Source of the DNA: a virus
Length of the DNA stretch: 64,000 bases
Virus record (IMG/VR): IMGVR_UViG_3300044712_001906
Location: 1 to 64,000 of that record
Strand: one strand, 5' to 3'
Part shown: piece after piece, positions 1 through 6,727 of the stretch
How the letters are laid out: each line of letters starts with the position of its first letter
Position numbering within the stretch: the stretch's first letter is position 1
Made by a program: the position numbers and the translations under genes
Notes under the pieces: generated by a model
Database searches by the model: none
Seen by the model: the letters and a program-made list of their open reading frames with translations, nothing else
What the model was told of the DNA's origin: nothing

Positions 1-299
1 GCCGCGAGCGCCCATGGCACGCCCGAAAGGAAGACCCGCACGACGCCGTCCGGGGTGTCGGTCACGAGCACGACGCCAACGGGCGCGGCGACGATGACGC
101 GGAAGCGCTCGGGGCGGTCCTCCCGCACCCACCGAGCGGCGGCGATGAGCGCGCGAAGGGTGTGGGCCTCCCAGCGCCGCGGAACGCCGTCGCCCGACTC
201 GGCGAGCAGTCGCGCCACGTCAGAGCAGGTGATGCCCTGCTCGCGCAGCCACTTCCGTGCCCTCGTGCGGTACTTCCAGACGTCGCCGTTGCTCAGCAC
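1..299 (-). CDS. Hypothetical early phage protein, cut by the window edge
   Basis: The frame is open for 99 codons from a GTG at 299 to the left edge, so the C-terminus is missing. The GTG overlaps the stop of the preceding gene (293..523) by seven bases, in line with the tight packing of this operon. The visible part is Arg/Ala-rich with two predicted helices followed by a beta-rich segment (residues about 65 to 95). I recognise no domain. It continues the leftward early operon that starts at 3953. The start is inferred from the overlap. Confidence 0.55.
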   Translation of the reverse strand, partial: MLSNGDVWKYRTRARKWLREQGITCSDVARLLAESGDGVPRRWEAHTLRALIAAARWVREDRPERFRVIVAAPVGVVLVTDTPDGVVRVFLSGVPWALA

Positions 300-523
300 A
301 CCACCACCTCCGGCGCCACAGGCTTCGCTGACTCCGCGAACCGACACAGGCCGTCTGCAAGGTCGTCGTCGCCGATGAAGGCCAGCATCGACCCGCGAGC
401 GGGCGTGCCGACGCTCATCCATCCGCGAATCACCAGCTCCCCGAGCCGCAGGCCCGGATGCGCCTCGCAGGCGTCGACGAGGGCTCCCAGGACGCGCATG
501 CGCTTGTCGACGTGGTCGCTCAT
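293..523 (-). CDS. Hypothetical small phage protein (76 aa)
   Basis: The ATG at 523 follows the stop of the replication gene by two bases, which points to translational coupling. The 76-residue product is acidic toward the C-terminus and has no recognisable domain, signal peptide or membrane segment. A longer reading of this frame begins inside the upstream gene, but that extension is Arg/Gly-rich and looks like a frame shadow, so the internal ATG is preferred. Its position after a replication initiator suggests an early accessory role, which is inference only. Confidence 0.55.
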   Translation of the reverse strand: MSDHVDKRMRVLGALVDACEAHPGLRLGELVIRGWMSVGTPARGSMLAFIGDDDLADGLCRFAESAKPVAPEVVVC

Positions 524-525
524 GG

Positions 526-1713
526 TCACTCCGACACGCATCCAGGCACTACCGATGGCCGCTTGGATGGCGGTACGCGCGTCTCTCGACCACCGCGCAG
601 CGTCCAGACTGGGCGACCGAGCCCATCGAGCATGTCGGGGCAGCCCATCGCCTCCCAGTCCGCCACGGCCTGCGAGTGCTCGGCCTGTCCCGCGTCCGGG
701 TACGCCTCGGAGTGCTCGCCCCACGCAAACCAGCCGAGGGGCACGCGCCGCTCGTCCTCGGGACCCTGTGGCTTCGGAGGCGACGACGTTGGCAGGTGGT
801 CGACGCGGGCCTTTCCCTCGCCCTGGATGCGCAGCGCGATGGCCTCGAGGAAGCGGTACGGGCTTCCGTGTCGCGCGTCGAGCGCCTTGCCCTCGCCGAT
901 GTGCGTCTCCACCGCCTGGGCAAATGCGACAGCGCCGACCTTGCGTGCCAGGCTGTTGATGCTCGCACCGAAGCGCGTCACGATGCGGGCCGGATCCGAG
1001 CCTGAGCGCTCTGCGACCGCAATCACCCATGCCCCGATGGCGCGTCCTGCCGCCGGGTCTGGCGCCTTGGGGGTTCCCTCGGTCAGCCCCCACTGCGCAG
1101 CGAAGGCGTCGCTACCGTCGCTCGGTCGGTCCGTCGCCTTGGTCGGCTCCTGGGTCTCGGAAGGCGGAGCCTCGTGCGCGCGTGTGCGCGAGTCACGCTC
1201 CGAAGGAGCGTTTCTCTTCTCTTCTCTTCTCTTCTCTACTGTCCGGACAGGGGTGGACACGTCCGACGCGTCCGCGCTGTCCGTCGCGTCCGGATTTGTC
1301 GGGTTTTGTCCGGCGGACATTTCCGGACAGTCCTGGCGCGACTTGGCGGAACGACGACGTTCGGCCTTGTCGAGCCTGTCCGCTTCACGCTCGGCGATGA
1401 AGCTGCCTGCATGCTCGGCCCAATCGTGGACGGTGAGCAGGTCGCCGTCGTAGTCGAGCCAGCCGTGGCACACAAGGGCGTTCACGAACACGTCCGCGTC
1501 GCCGGACCATCCGGCTGCCTCGGCAACGTCCTCGTTCGCCCACCCAGGCAGCGTCCCATCCTCGGCGACGGTCAGCACGCGAGCCCACAGGCAGACGAGC
1601 GACCCGACTACGTCCCTCGGACTCGAGCCGAGCGCGCGAACGAGCCGCAGGAACTTCGGCAAGCCGAAGATCCGCAGTTCGATCGGCAGATACCGACCTC
1701 GGCGTTTGGTCAT
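526..1713 (-). CDS. Phage replication initiation protein (DnaD/replisome-organiser-like)
   Basis: This 395-residue protein has an N-terminal winged-helix-like region (about residues 1 to 110) with the Trp/Leu-rich pattern LVCHGWLDYDGDLLTVHDW. That pattern is typical of phage replication-initiation or replisome-organiser proteins. A charged, Ser/Thr-rich linker (about 115 to 220) leads into a helical C-terminal region. Such proteins bind the phage origin and recruit the host helicase; that role comes from family knowledge. Its ATG overlaps the stop of the upstream gene as ATGA. A perfect run of five TTCTC pentamers lies in the linker and encodes Glu-Lys-Arg-rich residues 160 to 168. A change in unit number would shift the frame. 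No helicase gene is visible, so one may lie beyond the left edge. Confidence 0.75.
   Translation of the reverse strand: MTKRRGRYLPIELRIFGLPKFLRLVRALGSSPRDVVGSLVCLWARVLTVAEDGTLPGWANEDVAEAAGWSGDADVFVNALVCHGWLDYDGDLLTVHDWAEHAGSFIAEREADRLDKAERRRSAKSRQDCPEMSAGQNPTNPDATDSADASDVSTPVRTVEKRREEKRNAPSERDSRTRAHEAPPSETQEPTKATDRPSDGSDAFAAQWGLTEGTPKAPDPAAGRAIGAWVIAVAERSGSDPARIVTRFGASINSLARKVGAVAFAQAVETHIGEGKALDARHGSPYRFLEAIALRIQGEGKARVDHLPTSSPPKPQGPEDERRVPLGWFAWGEHSEAYPDAGQAEHSQAVADWEAMGCPDMLDGLGRPVWTLRGGRETRVPPSKRPSVVPGCVSE
1212..1236. repeat. Pentanucleotide tandem repeat (TTCTC)x5
   Basis: Five perfect copies of TTCTC (GAGAA on the coding strand) lie inside the replication-protein gene, in its low-complexity linker. 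The unit length is not a multiple of three, so gain or loss of one unit would cause a frameshift. Such tracts are known substrates for slipped-strand mispairing. Confidence 0.9.
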
Positions 1714-1961
1714 GGCTTGCGTGCCGCCTTCCAGAAGCCGCGCAGGTCATCCCAGCGCGTCTCCACTGGCTCTTTCGGCAGCGGTCCCTGCCACGACCAA
1801 CCGAGGCGGGTGAGCGTGACGAGTTCGCCGTCCGTGAACGACGACGGCTCCAGGCCGCAACCGGACAGCCAGCAGTCGCTGGGGTCGTCTTCGTACATCT
1901 CCTGGTCAGCGTCGACGCCGGCAAAGATGAGCGCCGCCTGAGCGATATCCGTGCACTTCAC
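1710..1961 (-). CDS. Hypothetical phage protein (83 aa)
   Basis: The GTG start at 1961 overlaps the stop of the upstream gene (GTGA), and the stop overlaps the next ATG (ATGA), so the gene is coupled on both sides. The product is acidic and Trp/Cys-containing (a DDPSDCWLSGCG stretch near residue 24). It has no recognised domain. A longer frame starting at 2015 would overlap the upstream gene by about 58 bases and is less likely. The function is unknown; the neighbours place it in the replication operon. Confidence 0.65.
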   Translation of the reverse strand: MKCTDIAQAALIFAGVDADQEMYEDDPSDCWLSGCGLEPSSFTDGELVTLTRLGWSWQGPLPKEPVETRWDDLRGFWKAARKP

Positions 1962-2197
1962 TTCTGTGCCCTCCACCGTTCGCGTCCCTGGACGCGCTTC
2001 CTCGTCTCGCGCCACTCCGCCATCAGCGCGCAGGCCATCTCGTCGAGCAGCTCGTCAGGCGACACGTGGCACCCGTCCTCGCGGCACTCGGCCGCGAGCT
2101 GCTCGAGGTCACGTACCGTCGCGCGCGGGAGGTACACGGCCTCGCGGTCGGTCGGCGCCTGCTTCGGGCGCTCGGGTGCCGGGGCGATGGTCGTCAC
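1958..2197 (-). CDS. Hypothetical phage protein (79 aa)
   Basis: A 79-residue protein with a Pro-rich N-terminus, a short segment of the form REAVYLPRATVRDLEQLA and a basic C-terminus. The centre could form a ribbon-helix-helix or a short coiled coil, but no family is recognised with confidence. The start ATG overlaps the stop of the preceding gene (2194..2197) and its own stop overlaps the next GTG. A small DNA-binding accessory protein is possible but unproven. Confidence 0.6.
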   Translation of the reverse strand: MTTIAPAPERPKQAPTDREAVYLPRATVRDLEQLAAECREDGCHVSPDELLDEMACALMAEWRETRKRVQGRERWRAQK

Positions 2198-2502
2198 GGC
2201 CGCACGCCCTTGCTGGCGAGGCGCGCACGCACGCGCTCCATGCGAGCACGGCGGTCCGCCTCGGAGTCGGGGCGTTCCGCTGCGACCCGAAGCGCCTCAC
2301 GCCTCCGTGCGAGCTCTGGGTCTGCCGGCTCGTCGGTGCCGTCCTCGTCGTCAGGACCGGACAGCACCTGCCCGACCGCGCCGATGGTGCCGAGCGTCTC
2401 GACTCCGCGCCCGTCGACGACCTGCAGCGTCATCGTCACGCCGGCAGCCTGGAGCTTTCGGCGCAGCTCACGCGCCACATCGGCGTCCGTCACGCGTCCC
2501 AT
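2194..2502 (-). CDS. Hypothetical phage protein (102 aa)
   Basis: The ATG at 2502 is chosen because GGGAGGTGG lies just upstream as a strong ribosome binding site. The longer frame upstream of it is a shadow of neighbouring genes. The protein begins MGRVTDADVARELRRKL, a helical start, has an acidic Asp/Glu-rich middle and ends in an Arg-rich helix. No domain is recognised. It is the fourth gene of the leftward operon and is coupled to the next gene by a four-base overlap. Confidence 0.65.
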   Translation of the reverse strand: MGRVTDADVARELRRKLQAAGVTMTLQVVDGRGVETLGTIGAVGQVLSGPDDEDGTDEPADPELARRREALRVAAERPDSEADRRARMERVRARLASKGVRP

Positions 2503-2741
2503 GGGCCACCTCCCAAGGAGCCCGAGGCGTGCGGTACGCCCCGGGCTCCGCATCCGGAATGGCTCCGGTCGCCAGCATGGCCCGTGACCCCAGCACGGCG
2601 CACGACGACCTGAGCCGCCGAAGTGGACTCGGACGCGACGAGGCCGCCGTCCGTGCGGAGTGCCTGCGCCGCCCACGAGAGCGCAGCCCGAGCGGCGACC
2701 GCGAGCGCCGCCAAGAGGAGGAGAAGGAAGAGCAGGATCAT
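2490..2741 (-). CDS. Small single-span membrane protein (83 aa)
   Basis: The ATG at 2741 overlaps the stop of the VRR-NUC gene as ATGA. The product begins with a long hydrophobic segment (MILLFLLLLLAALAVAARAA, residues 1 to 20), consistent with an N-terminal membrane anchor, followed by a soluble basic tail. The last 13 bases overlap the start of the next gene. The gene fills what would otherwise be a gap in a gap-free operon, which supports it. The tail has low coding character, so the true C-terminus is less sure. Function unknown. Confidence 0.5.
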   Translation of the reverse strand: MILLFLLLLLAALAVAARAALSWAAQALRTDGGLVASESTSAAQVVVRRAGVTGHAGDRSHSGCGARGVPHASGSLGGGPWDA

Positions 2742-3175
2742 CTCCCGAACCCCAACGCCATGAGGCGTTCGCGCGCCTCGGTCCACCCGTCGGCCACGAA
2801 CGCGATCCACCCGTCCGCCTCGAGCTCCGCGATCCAGGCCTTCTGCTCGGCCGACGTCCGTCCGCCCTTCTCGCGCTTGAGCTCGACGGCGACGCCGCGG
2901 GCCTCCGGAGCGCGCGGGGCACGGCGCGTGATGATGATGTCCGGCACGCCAGGCTTGACCCCGAGCGCCTTCATGATCGCGGCCGTGGCCTTTCTGCGCC
3001 AGCCGCCGTTGGGGACGTGGAACCAGCCATAGTGCCCGAGCGCCGTGAAGAGCCAGCGGCACAGCCAGCGCTGCTGGTCGTCCTCGCTCGGCTCCGCGTT
3101 CGGCTTGGCGTGCAAACGCGGTGCGTTGCGCGACCTGCCGTTGCCACGGCTCCCGAGTGACGCAAGCCAGGTCAT
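2738..3175 (-). CDS. VRR-NUC domain nuclease
   Basis: A 145-residue protein of the VRR-NUC (PD-(D/E)XK) family, a compact nuclease domain common in phage replication/recombination modules. The motif line is visible: Glu31 in the first helix, GVPD at 76 to 79, ELK at 98 to 100 and Gln111 in the following helix. Together these give the expected E...GxPD...(D/E)xK...Q active site. The length matches stand-alone phage members, which are thought to resolve branched DNA. ATG at 3175 overlaps the CII-like gene stop (ATGA). Confidence 0.88.
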   Translation of the reverse strand: MTWLASLGSRGNGRSRNAPRLHAKPNAEPSEDDQQRWLCRWLFTALGHYGWFHVPNGGWRRKATAAIMKALGVKPGVPDIIITRRAPRAPEARGVAVELKREKGGRTSAEQKAWIAELEADGWIAFVADGWTEARERLMALGFGR

Positions 3176-3711
3176 CGCCGCGACTCCGCAAGGTGCACCG
3201 GTCGGCGGTCGTTGACGACGCGACGAAGAGTGACGCGGATGGACTCGACCTTCACGGCCACCGAGGCAAGCTCATCGAGGAGCGACTGGGCTTCGCAAGC
3301 GTCGATGGATCCGTCGGCCGCCGCGCGGGCCAATGCGCCGTCGAAGGCGCCGATCGTCGCGTGCAGCTCGAGGGCGCCGACGATGATCGTGCCGTCCTCG
3401 GCGGGGTGCTGCGGGGAGACGTCGTAGCCGCAGAAGCCGACGAGTTCGCGCAGGAAGCGCTCGCCGCCCTCCGGGCCGAGCGCGCGTACGATGTCGGGGA
3501 GGCAGCTCGCCGGGAGGTGCGGAGGGTAGTCGCCTGGCCTCGGGTGGAGCATCCGCGACACCCAGGTCTCCGAACGGCGGATCGCTGCGGCCAGGACGTA
3601 CTGGTGAGACTCGCCCCGCAGCTCGTGCCCGAGAAGGGTCTCAGCGAGACGCGGAAAGGGCGCGCTGTCGTTCTTGCTACATCCATGGCGGGCGTTGGTC
3701 GCACCGTTCAC
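3172..3711 (-). CDS. CII-like phage regulatory protein
   Basis: A 179-residue protein with an N-terminal helix-turn-helix-like region (about residues 20 to 60, containing YVLAAAIRRSETWVSRML). A helical C-terminal half follows with an acidic segment. The layout resembles the phage CII/CP76 regulatory family, which binds promoter DNA as an oligomer and influences the lysis-lysogeny choice; that assignment is by recall. It is the second gene after the divergent promoter, the usual place for CII, and it is coupled to both neighbours by ATGA overlaps. Confidence 0.65.
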   Translation of the reverse strand: MNGATNARHGCSKNDSAPFPRLAETLLGHELRGESHQYVLAAAIRRSETWVSRMLHPRPGDYPPHLPASCLPDIVRALGPEGGERFLRELVGFCGYDVSPQHPAEDGTIIVGALELHATIGAFDGALARAAADGSIDACEAQSLLDELASVAVKVESIRVTLRRVVNDRRPVHLAESRR

Positions 3712-3953
3712 GGAGCGGGCTCCGGTGCCGGGGCCGCGGGGGTGCGCCGATGGTCAGCGTCCTCGAACTCGCGGATCGTCCCCGCCGCGTCGAAGTCCGG
3801 GATCGCTCGCGCACAGCGGGCAAGCAGGCCGGCAGACGGAAGACGGCGGCCGTCGCGCAGCAAGATGCCGGTGACGCGGTGGATCCCGAGGAGACGGGCC
3901 TTCTCGGGCATCTTGGGTTCGGGGGCGCTGAGCCACGCTCGGAGGGTCGTCAT
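3708..3953 (-). CDS. Cro-position small regulator (81 aa)
   Basis: This is the first leftward gene facing the cI-like repressor across a 102-base intergenic region, the classic Cro position. The 81 residues include a possible helix-turn-helix (LGIHRVTGILLRDGRRLPSA, about residues 22 to 41) followed by a helix and a Pro/Ala-rich tail. The order fits a minimal Cro-like or DNA-binding antirepressor, but similarity to a named family is weak. Its stop overlaps the next ATG. The predicted role is turning off repressor transcription and shaping early expression. Confidence 0.6.
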   Translation of the reverse strand: MTTLRAWLSAPEPKMPEKARLLGIHRVTGILLRDGRRLPSAGLLARCARAIPDFDAAGTIREFEDADHRRTPAAPAPEPAP

Positions 3954-4055
3954 GGGGATCTAGGTAGCATGGAGCTGCCTGCGGAGTCAAGGCCTGCCTG
4001 TAGCTGCCAGGTACAGGCCTTGCGCCATGCGCCCGACCGACCCTATTGGGTGATC
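3954..4055. promoter_or_regulatory. Divergent early promoter/operator region
   Basis: The space between the Cro-position gene and the repressor holds a perfect 9-bp inverted repeat, CAAGGCCTG at 3988..3996 and CAGGCCTTG at 4014..4022. Nested within it is CCTG (3997..4000) with CAGG (4008..4011). The whole element is symmetric over about 35 bases, as expected for operators bound by dimeric repressors. No strong sigma70 boxes are obvious. The repressor start is preceded by only a weak ribosome binding site. Confidence 0.65.
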
Positions 4056-4742
4056 ATGTCGATGGGTCAACGACTCAGGGCCGCGCGGGACAGGCTGGGT
4101 CTGACGGCGGCGCAGGTGGCGTCAGCAATGGGTGTGAGCCGTCCGTTCTTGACGCAGATCGAGAACGACGAGGACCGCGTGCTGGGCACCGAAAACCTCG
4201 CGAAGGCCGCCGACGTCCTCGGCGTCTCGACCGACTACCTCCTCGGCCGCGCCACCGAGGAGACCTCCTCGAGCTCGGCGAGCACGAGCATCCCGCTCAC
4301 CGGCGAGGTGACCGCTCGCGGGACCGTGAAGAGTGAAGCGCTGGTGCACAACCGAGGCGGGCTACCGCGCGCGGCAGCGGACGCCTTCACCTACCCGGAG
4401 CGCATCCAAGTCGCAGGCGCTGGCCCGCGTTGGTACGCCGTGACGAGCGCCATTGACGCGCGGAGCACGCCGCTCGGAGACCTTCGCGTCGGCGACATCC
4501 TCGTGCTCGACCCGACGAGGCCGCCCAAGGTCGGTGACCTCGTCGTCGGCAGCTGGTCCATCGAGGAAACCGAGCAGGTCGACCGCCGGTTGACCCGTCT
4601 CCGCCGCATCCGCGAGGTCGAGGGCGTCCTCGAACTCGTGCCCGTCGCCGAGGACGACCCCTCGGGGATCCTGCGCATCGGCAGCCCGGGCGTCGAGGTC
4701 CTCGCCGTGGTCGTGGAGCTCCGGCGCAAGGCGCAGACGTGA
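4056..4742 (+). CDS. cI-like phage repressor with degenerate S24-like C-terminal domain
   Basis: Residues 1 to 60 form a Xre/cI helix-turn-helix (GLTAAQVASAMGVSRPFLTQ and the following LGVSTDYLLGR end). The C-terminal half, with VGDILVLDP and KVGDLVVGSW, matches the beta framework of S24 (LexA/cI) domains. The expected G-D-S-M segment with the nucleophilic Ser is replaced by a divergent stretch around SAIDARSTPL, so RecA-stimulated self-cleavage is doubtful. Two in-frame ATGs lie at 4056 and 4062. The gene is divergent from the Cro-position gene and overlaps the downstream ART gene as GTGA, so both would be expressed in the lysogen. An ImmA-type protease lies 0.9 kb downstream and could be the alternative inactivator. 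Confidence 0.85.
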   Translation: MSMGQRLRAARDRLGLTAAQVASAMGVSRPFLTQIENDEDRVLGTENLAKAADVLGVSTDYLLGRATEETSSSSASTSIPLTGEVTARGTVKSEALVHNRGGLPRAAADAFTYPERIQVAGAGPRWYAVTSAIDARSTPLGDLRVGDILVLDPTRPPKVGDLVVGSWSIEETEQVDRRLTRLRRIREVEGVLELVPVAEDDPSGILRIGSPGVEVLAVVVELRRKAQT

Positions 4743-5311
4743 ACGACTTCGCGCGCATCGTGGTCGGGTACCATGGGTGCCGCCAATCGTTCGCGTCTGA
4801 GGTGTTGTCCGGCTCGCTCCCTCGCTCGCGATGGCCTGCGAGCGACAAGAAGTGGGACTGGCTCGGGCGAGGTATCTACTTCTGGGAGCATGACCCTGAG
4901 CGAGCGTTGCAGTGGGCGACGGAGCGGTACGGAGGCCAGGCCGATGGTCCAGATGTTGTCGGGGCCATCATCCAGCTGGGGTCGTGTCTTGACCTGTCGC
5001 GGGTCGGGCACACCAGGCTTCTTGACGTGGCGCATCGGTTCGTATCGGCCACATACGCGGGGCAAGGCCAACCGCTGCCGGTGAACAAGCCAGGCAGCAA
5101 GGGAGACAGCGAGCTCCAACGACGCGAACTCGACTGCCTTATCGTCAACGAGTGCGTCCGCGTGCTACTGCCGAAGATACAGACGATCAGGTGTCCGTTC
5201 ACTGAGGGACCCGAGGCCTATCCCGGAGCCATGTTTCGCACCAAGACGCACGTCCAGCTTGCGGTCCGAGATCCGGCTTGTATCTTGGGAGTTTTCAGGT
5301 CAACGCTATAG
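4739..5311 (+). CDS. PARP-like ADP-ribosyltransferase-fold protein, candidate toxin
   Basis: The 190 residues begin with YHGC (residues 11 to 14), then DWLGRGIYFWEHDPERALQW. This is the H-G ... G-x-G-I-Y-F pattern of the PARP/Tpt1-type ART fold, where the His and Tyr contact NAD. A Glu at the GIYFWE position or further on could complete the triad. Such domains modify proteins, tRNA or DNA as toxins. The GTG start overlaps the repressor stop, so the gene is made with the repressor in the lysogen, as expected for a prophage-encoded defence or addiction gene. Its base composition looks less GC-rich than that of its neighbours. A 59-aa gene follows directly. Confidence 0.6.
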   Translation: MNDFARIVVGYHGCRQSFASEVLSGSLPRSRWPASDKKWDWLGRGIYFWEHDPERALQWATERYGGQADGPDVVGAIIQLGSCLDLSRVGHTRLLDVAHRFVSATYAGQGQPLPVNKPGSKGDSELQRRELDCLIVNECVRVLLPKIQTIRCPFTEGPEAYPGAMFRTKTHVQLAVRDPACILGVFRSTL

Positions 5312-5312
5312 T
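5285..5312 (+). promoter_or_regulatory. Candidate sigma70 promoter for the 59-aa partner gene
   Basis: TTGGGA (5285..5290) and TATAGT (5307..5312) are spaced by 16 bases and lie at the very end of the ART gene. An A/T-rich -10 is uncommon in this window. It would give the downstream small gene its own transcript, a layout seen when an antitoxin needs independent expression. Confidence 0.45.
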
Positions 5313-5332
5313 TGAAGTCGTCGGAGGCGAGC

Positions 5333-5512
5333 ATGAACAGCAAGACCGTCGAGGAGATGGCCGCGGAAAACCTCGAGAAGCTCAAGGACCTGGACCCGAA
5401 GCAGCACTGGGCCGACATGGTGAGCTCTGGCCTGATCGATGAAGACGGCCGCGTGGTCTGCCGAGAGCCGGCAGAAGTCCGGACGGGCCGCGACGGTGCG
5501 CGCTTCGACTGA
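5333..5512 (+). CDS. Small acidic protein, candidate antitoxin (59 aa)
   Basis: The ATG at 5333 has GGAGGCGAGC just upstream, which decides the start over an upstream TTG. The product is charged and helical in its first half (KTVEEMAAENLEKLKDLD) with a short HWADMVSSGLID segment. Its size and its place 21 bases after the ART-like gene suggest a cognate antitoxin, but no family is recognised. A candidate promoter sits just upstream inside the ART gene. The pair would be lysogen-expressed. Confidence 0.55.
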   Translation: MNSKTVEEMAAENLEKLKDLDPKQHWADMVSSGLIDEDGRVVCREPAEVRTGRDGARFD

Positions 5513-5539
5513 CCACCATGGCGTCAGGGTACTGAACGC

Positions 5540-5569
5540 TTGATCAGTATATCGCTCCCGATCTATCCT
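5540..5569 (+). promoter_or_regulatory. Candidate promoter of the ImmA/IrrE gene
   Basis: TTGATC (5540..5545) and TATCCT (5564..5569) are separated by 18 bases, 28 bases before the GTG start at 5598. A GGAGGGG ribosome binding site lies between. The short intergenic region is richer in A/T than its flanks. Confidence 0.5.
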
Positions 5570-5597
5570 CCTGGCCTGGTCGGCTTCGGAGGGGTTC

Positions 5598-6179
5598 GTG
5601 GGGCAGGGGACGCTGCGGGACCGCTTCTGCGCGCTGCAGGCAAGGGGCGGCGTCGACCTCGAGGCTGACGCGTCCCGGGTGCGCGCCGAGATCTGCGACC
5701 CCACCGAGGCGTTGCCCGCCGCTGCCCTGGCGACGGCCCGCAGGATCGGCCCCGTCGTGTGGCGCCTCCAGGTCGCCGAAGAGCTACCCGAGTCGGTGTG
5801 GGCGGTGACCTACGCGGCCGGCCTGGGCGGGCTTGTGACTTCGGTCTGCGAGACGGCCTGGAGGGAGCTCATCGCCGACGTGCCTCGGAGCAGGTTCAGC
5901 CTCGCCCACGAGCTCGCCCACGTGCACCTGCATCACGAGGAGATCCTCGAGGTCGGCTACCTGCCGCACACCGCGCCCGGGGACGAGACCGCGGGGCTGC
6001 CCGAGGCCTGGGACACCGAGCGCCAGGCGAACCGATGGGCGGGCGCTCTCCTGGTCCCTGCTGTCGGTCTCGAGCGCCTGGCGGGGATCGGGCTCCTGAC
6101 CGTCGCCGAGGTCGCCAGGCGCTACCAGGTTGCCGAGAGGGTGGCGGAGCGGAGGATCGGGGAGGTCTGCTACGGGTAG
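5598..6179 (+). CDS. ImmA/IrrE-family metallopeptidase
   Basis: The 193-residue protein has the zinc-protease motif HELAH at residues 104 to 108 and a downstream ERQANRWAG at about 141 to 149, the E-x-x-A-N helix typical of ImmA/IrrE peptidases. Family members cleave Xre-type repressors (ImmA on ImmR in ICEBs1, IrrE/PprI on DdrO). The gene lies in the lysogeny region near a cI-like repressor that seems to lack a self-cleavage centre, so repressor cleavage on induction is a reasonable inference. GTG start with GGAGGGG upstream. Its 3' end overlaps the convergent aspartic protease gene by ten bases. Confidence 0.88.
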   Translation: MGQGTLRDRFCALQARGGVDLEADASRVRAEICDPTEALPAAALATARRIGPVVWRLQVAEELPESVWAVTYAAGLGGLVTSVCETAWRELIADVPRSRFSLAHELAHVHLHHEEILEVGYLPHTAPGDETAGLPEAWDTERQANRWAGALLVPAVGLERLAGIGLLTVAEVARRYQVAERVAERRIGEVCYG

Positions 6180-6727
6180 CAGCAGCGCTTGGCCTTCTTC
6201 CCGCTGCCGCACGGGCACAGCGCGTTGCGGGCTGGATGTCCCGGCGAGGGCGACTTCGCCGGGATCGCTTGCACCTGCTGGACGAAGTCGATCGGTCCCG
6301 CCGACGGCATCTGAAACGAGAAGACGGTCTTGCCGTTGTCGCTCGACACCGCCAGGTCGCCCAGGCCGATGATGTCCATGCCGACCAGGACGTCGCATCC
6401 GACGATGCTTCCGGTCGTGACGAGAAGCGACGGGAACCCAACACCGTGCGGGAAAGCCATGCTCACCACGTGGGTGCTGCACGTCCTTGGACCGTTCGCA
6501 GTCTGACTTACGGCCTGGCCAACTGGTGGGCATCCGAGCTGTGCGGCGAGGCGGTCGCTGATGACCGTGTTGGTCGCTCCCGTGTCCCAAACGCCGTCGA
6601 CCTCGATGGCCGCCGGCGGCGGCTGCGTTGCCGGGTCGAACGGCAGGCCAACCTTGACCTTGGTGACAAGGACGTTGCGGCGGCCGCTGTGTCGAACGGT
6701 GAAGCTACGCGATGCCGGCGGGCTCAA
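6170..6727 (-). CDS. Retropepsin-like aspartic protease with C-terminal SEC-C zinc motif
   Basis: Residues 48 to 51 are DTGA in the setting VDGVWDTGATNTVIS, the catalytic signature of retropepsin-type proteases. DVLVGMDIIG at 112 to 121 is the conserved second hydrophobic motif. The C-terminus (171 to 184, CPCGSGKKAKRCC) is a SEC-C zinc-binding motif, as in SecA and many accessory proteins. Retropepsin domains work as dimers; cytoplasmic location is expected because no signal peptide is seen. The ATG overlaps the upstream DUF5678-like gene (ATGA). The substrate is unknown. Confidence 0.8.
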   Translation of the reverse strand: MSPPASRSFTVRHSGRRNVLVTKVKVGLPFDPATQPPPAAIEVDGVWDTGATNTVISDRLAAQLGCPPVGQAVSQTANGPRTCSTHVVSMAFPHGVGFPSLLVTTGSIVGCDVLVGMDIIGLGDLAVSSDNGKTVFSFQMPSAGPIDFVQQVQAIPAKSPSPGHPARNALCPCGSGKKAKRCCYP

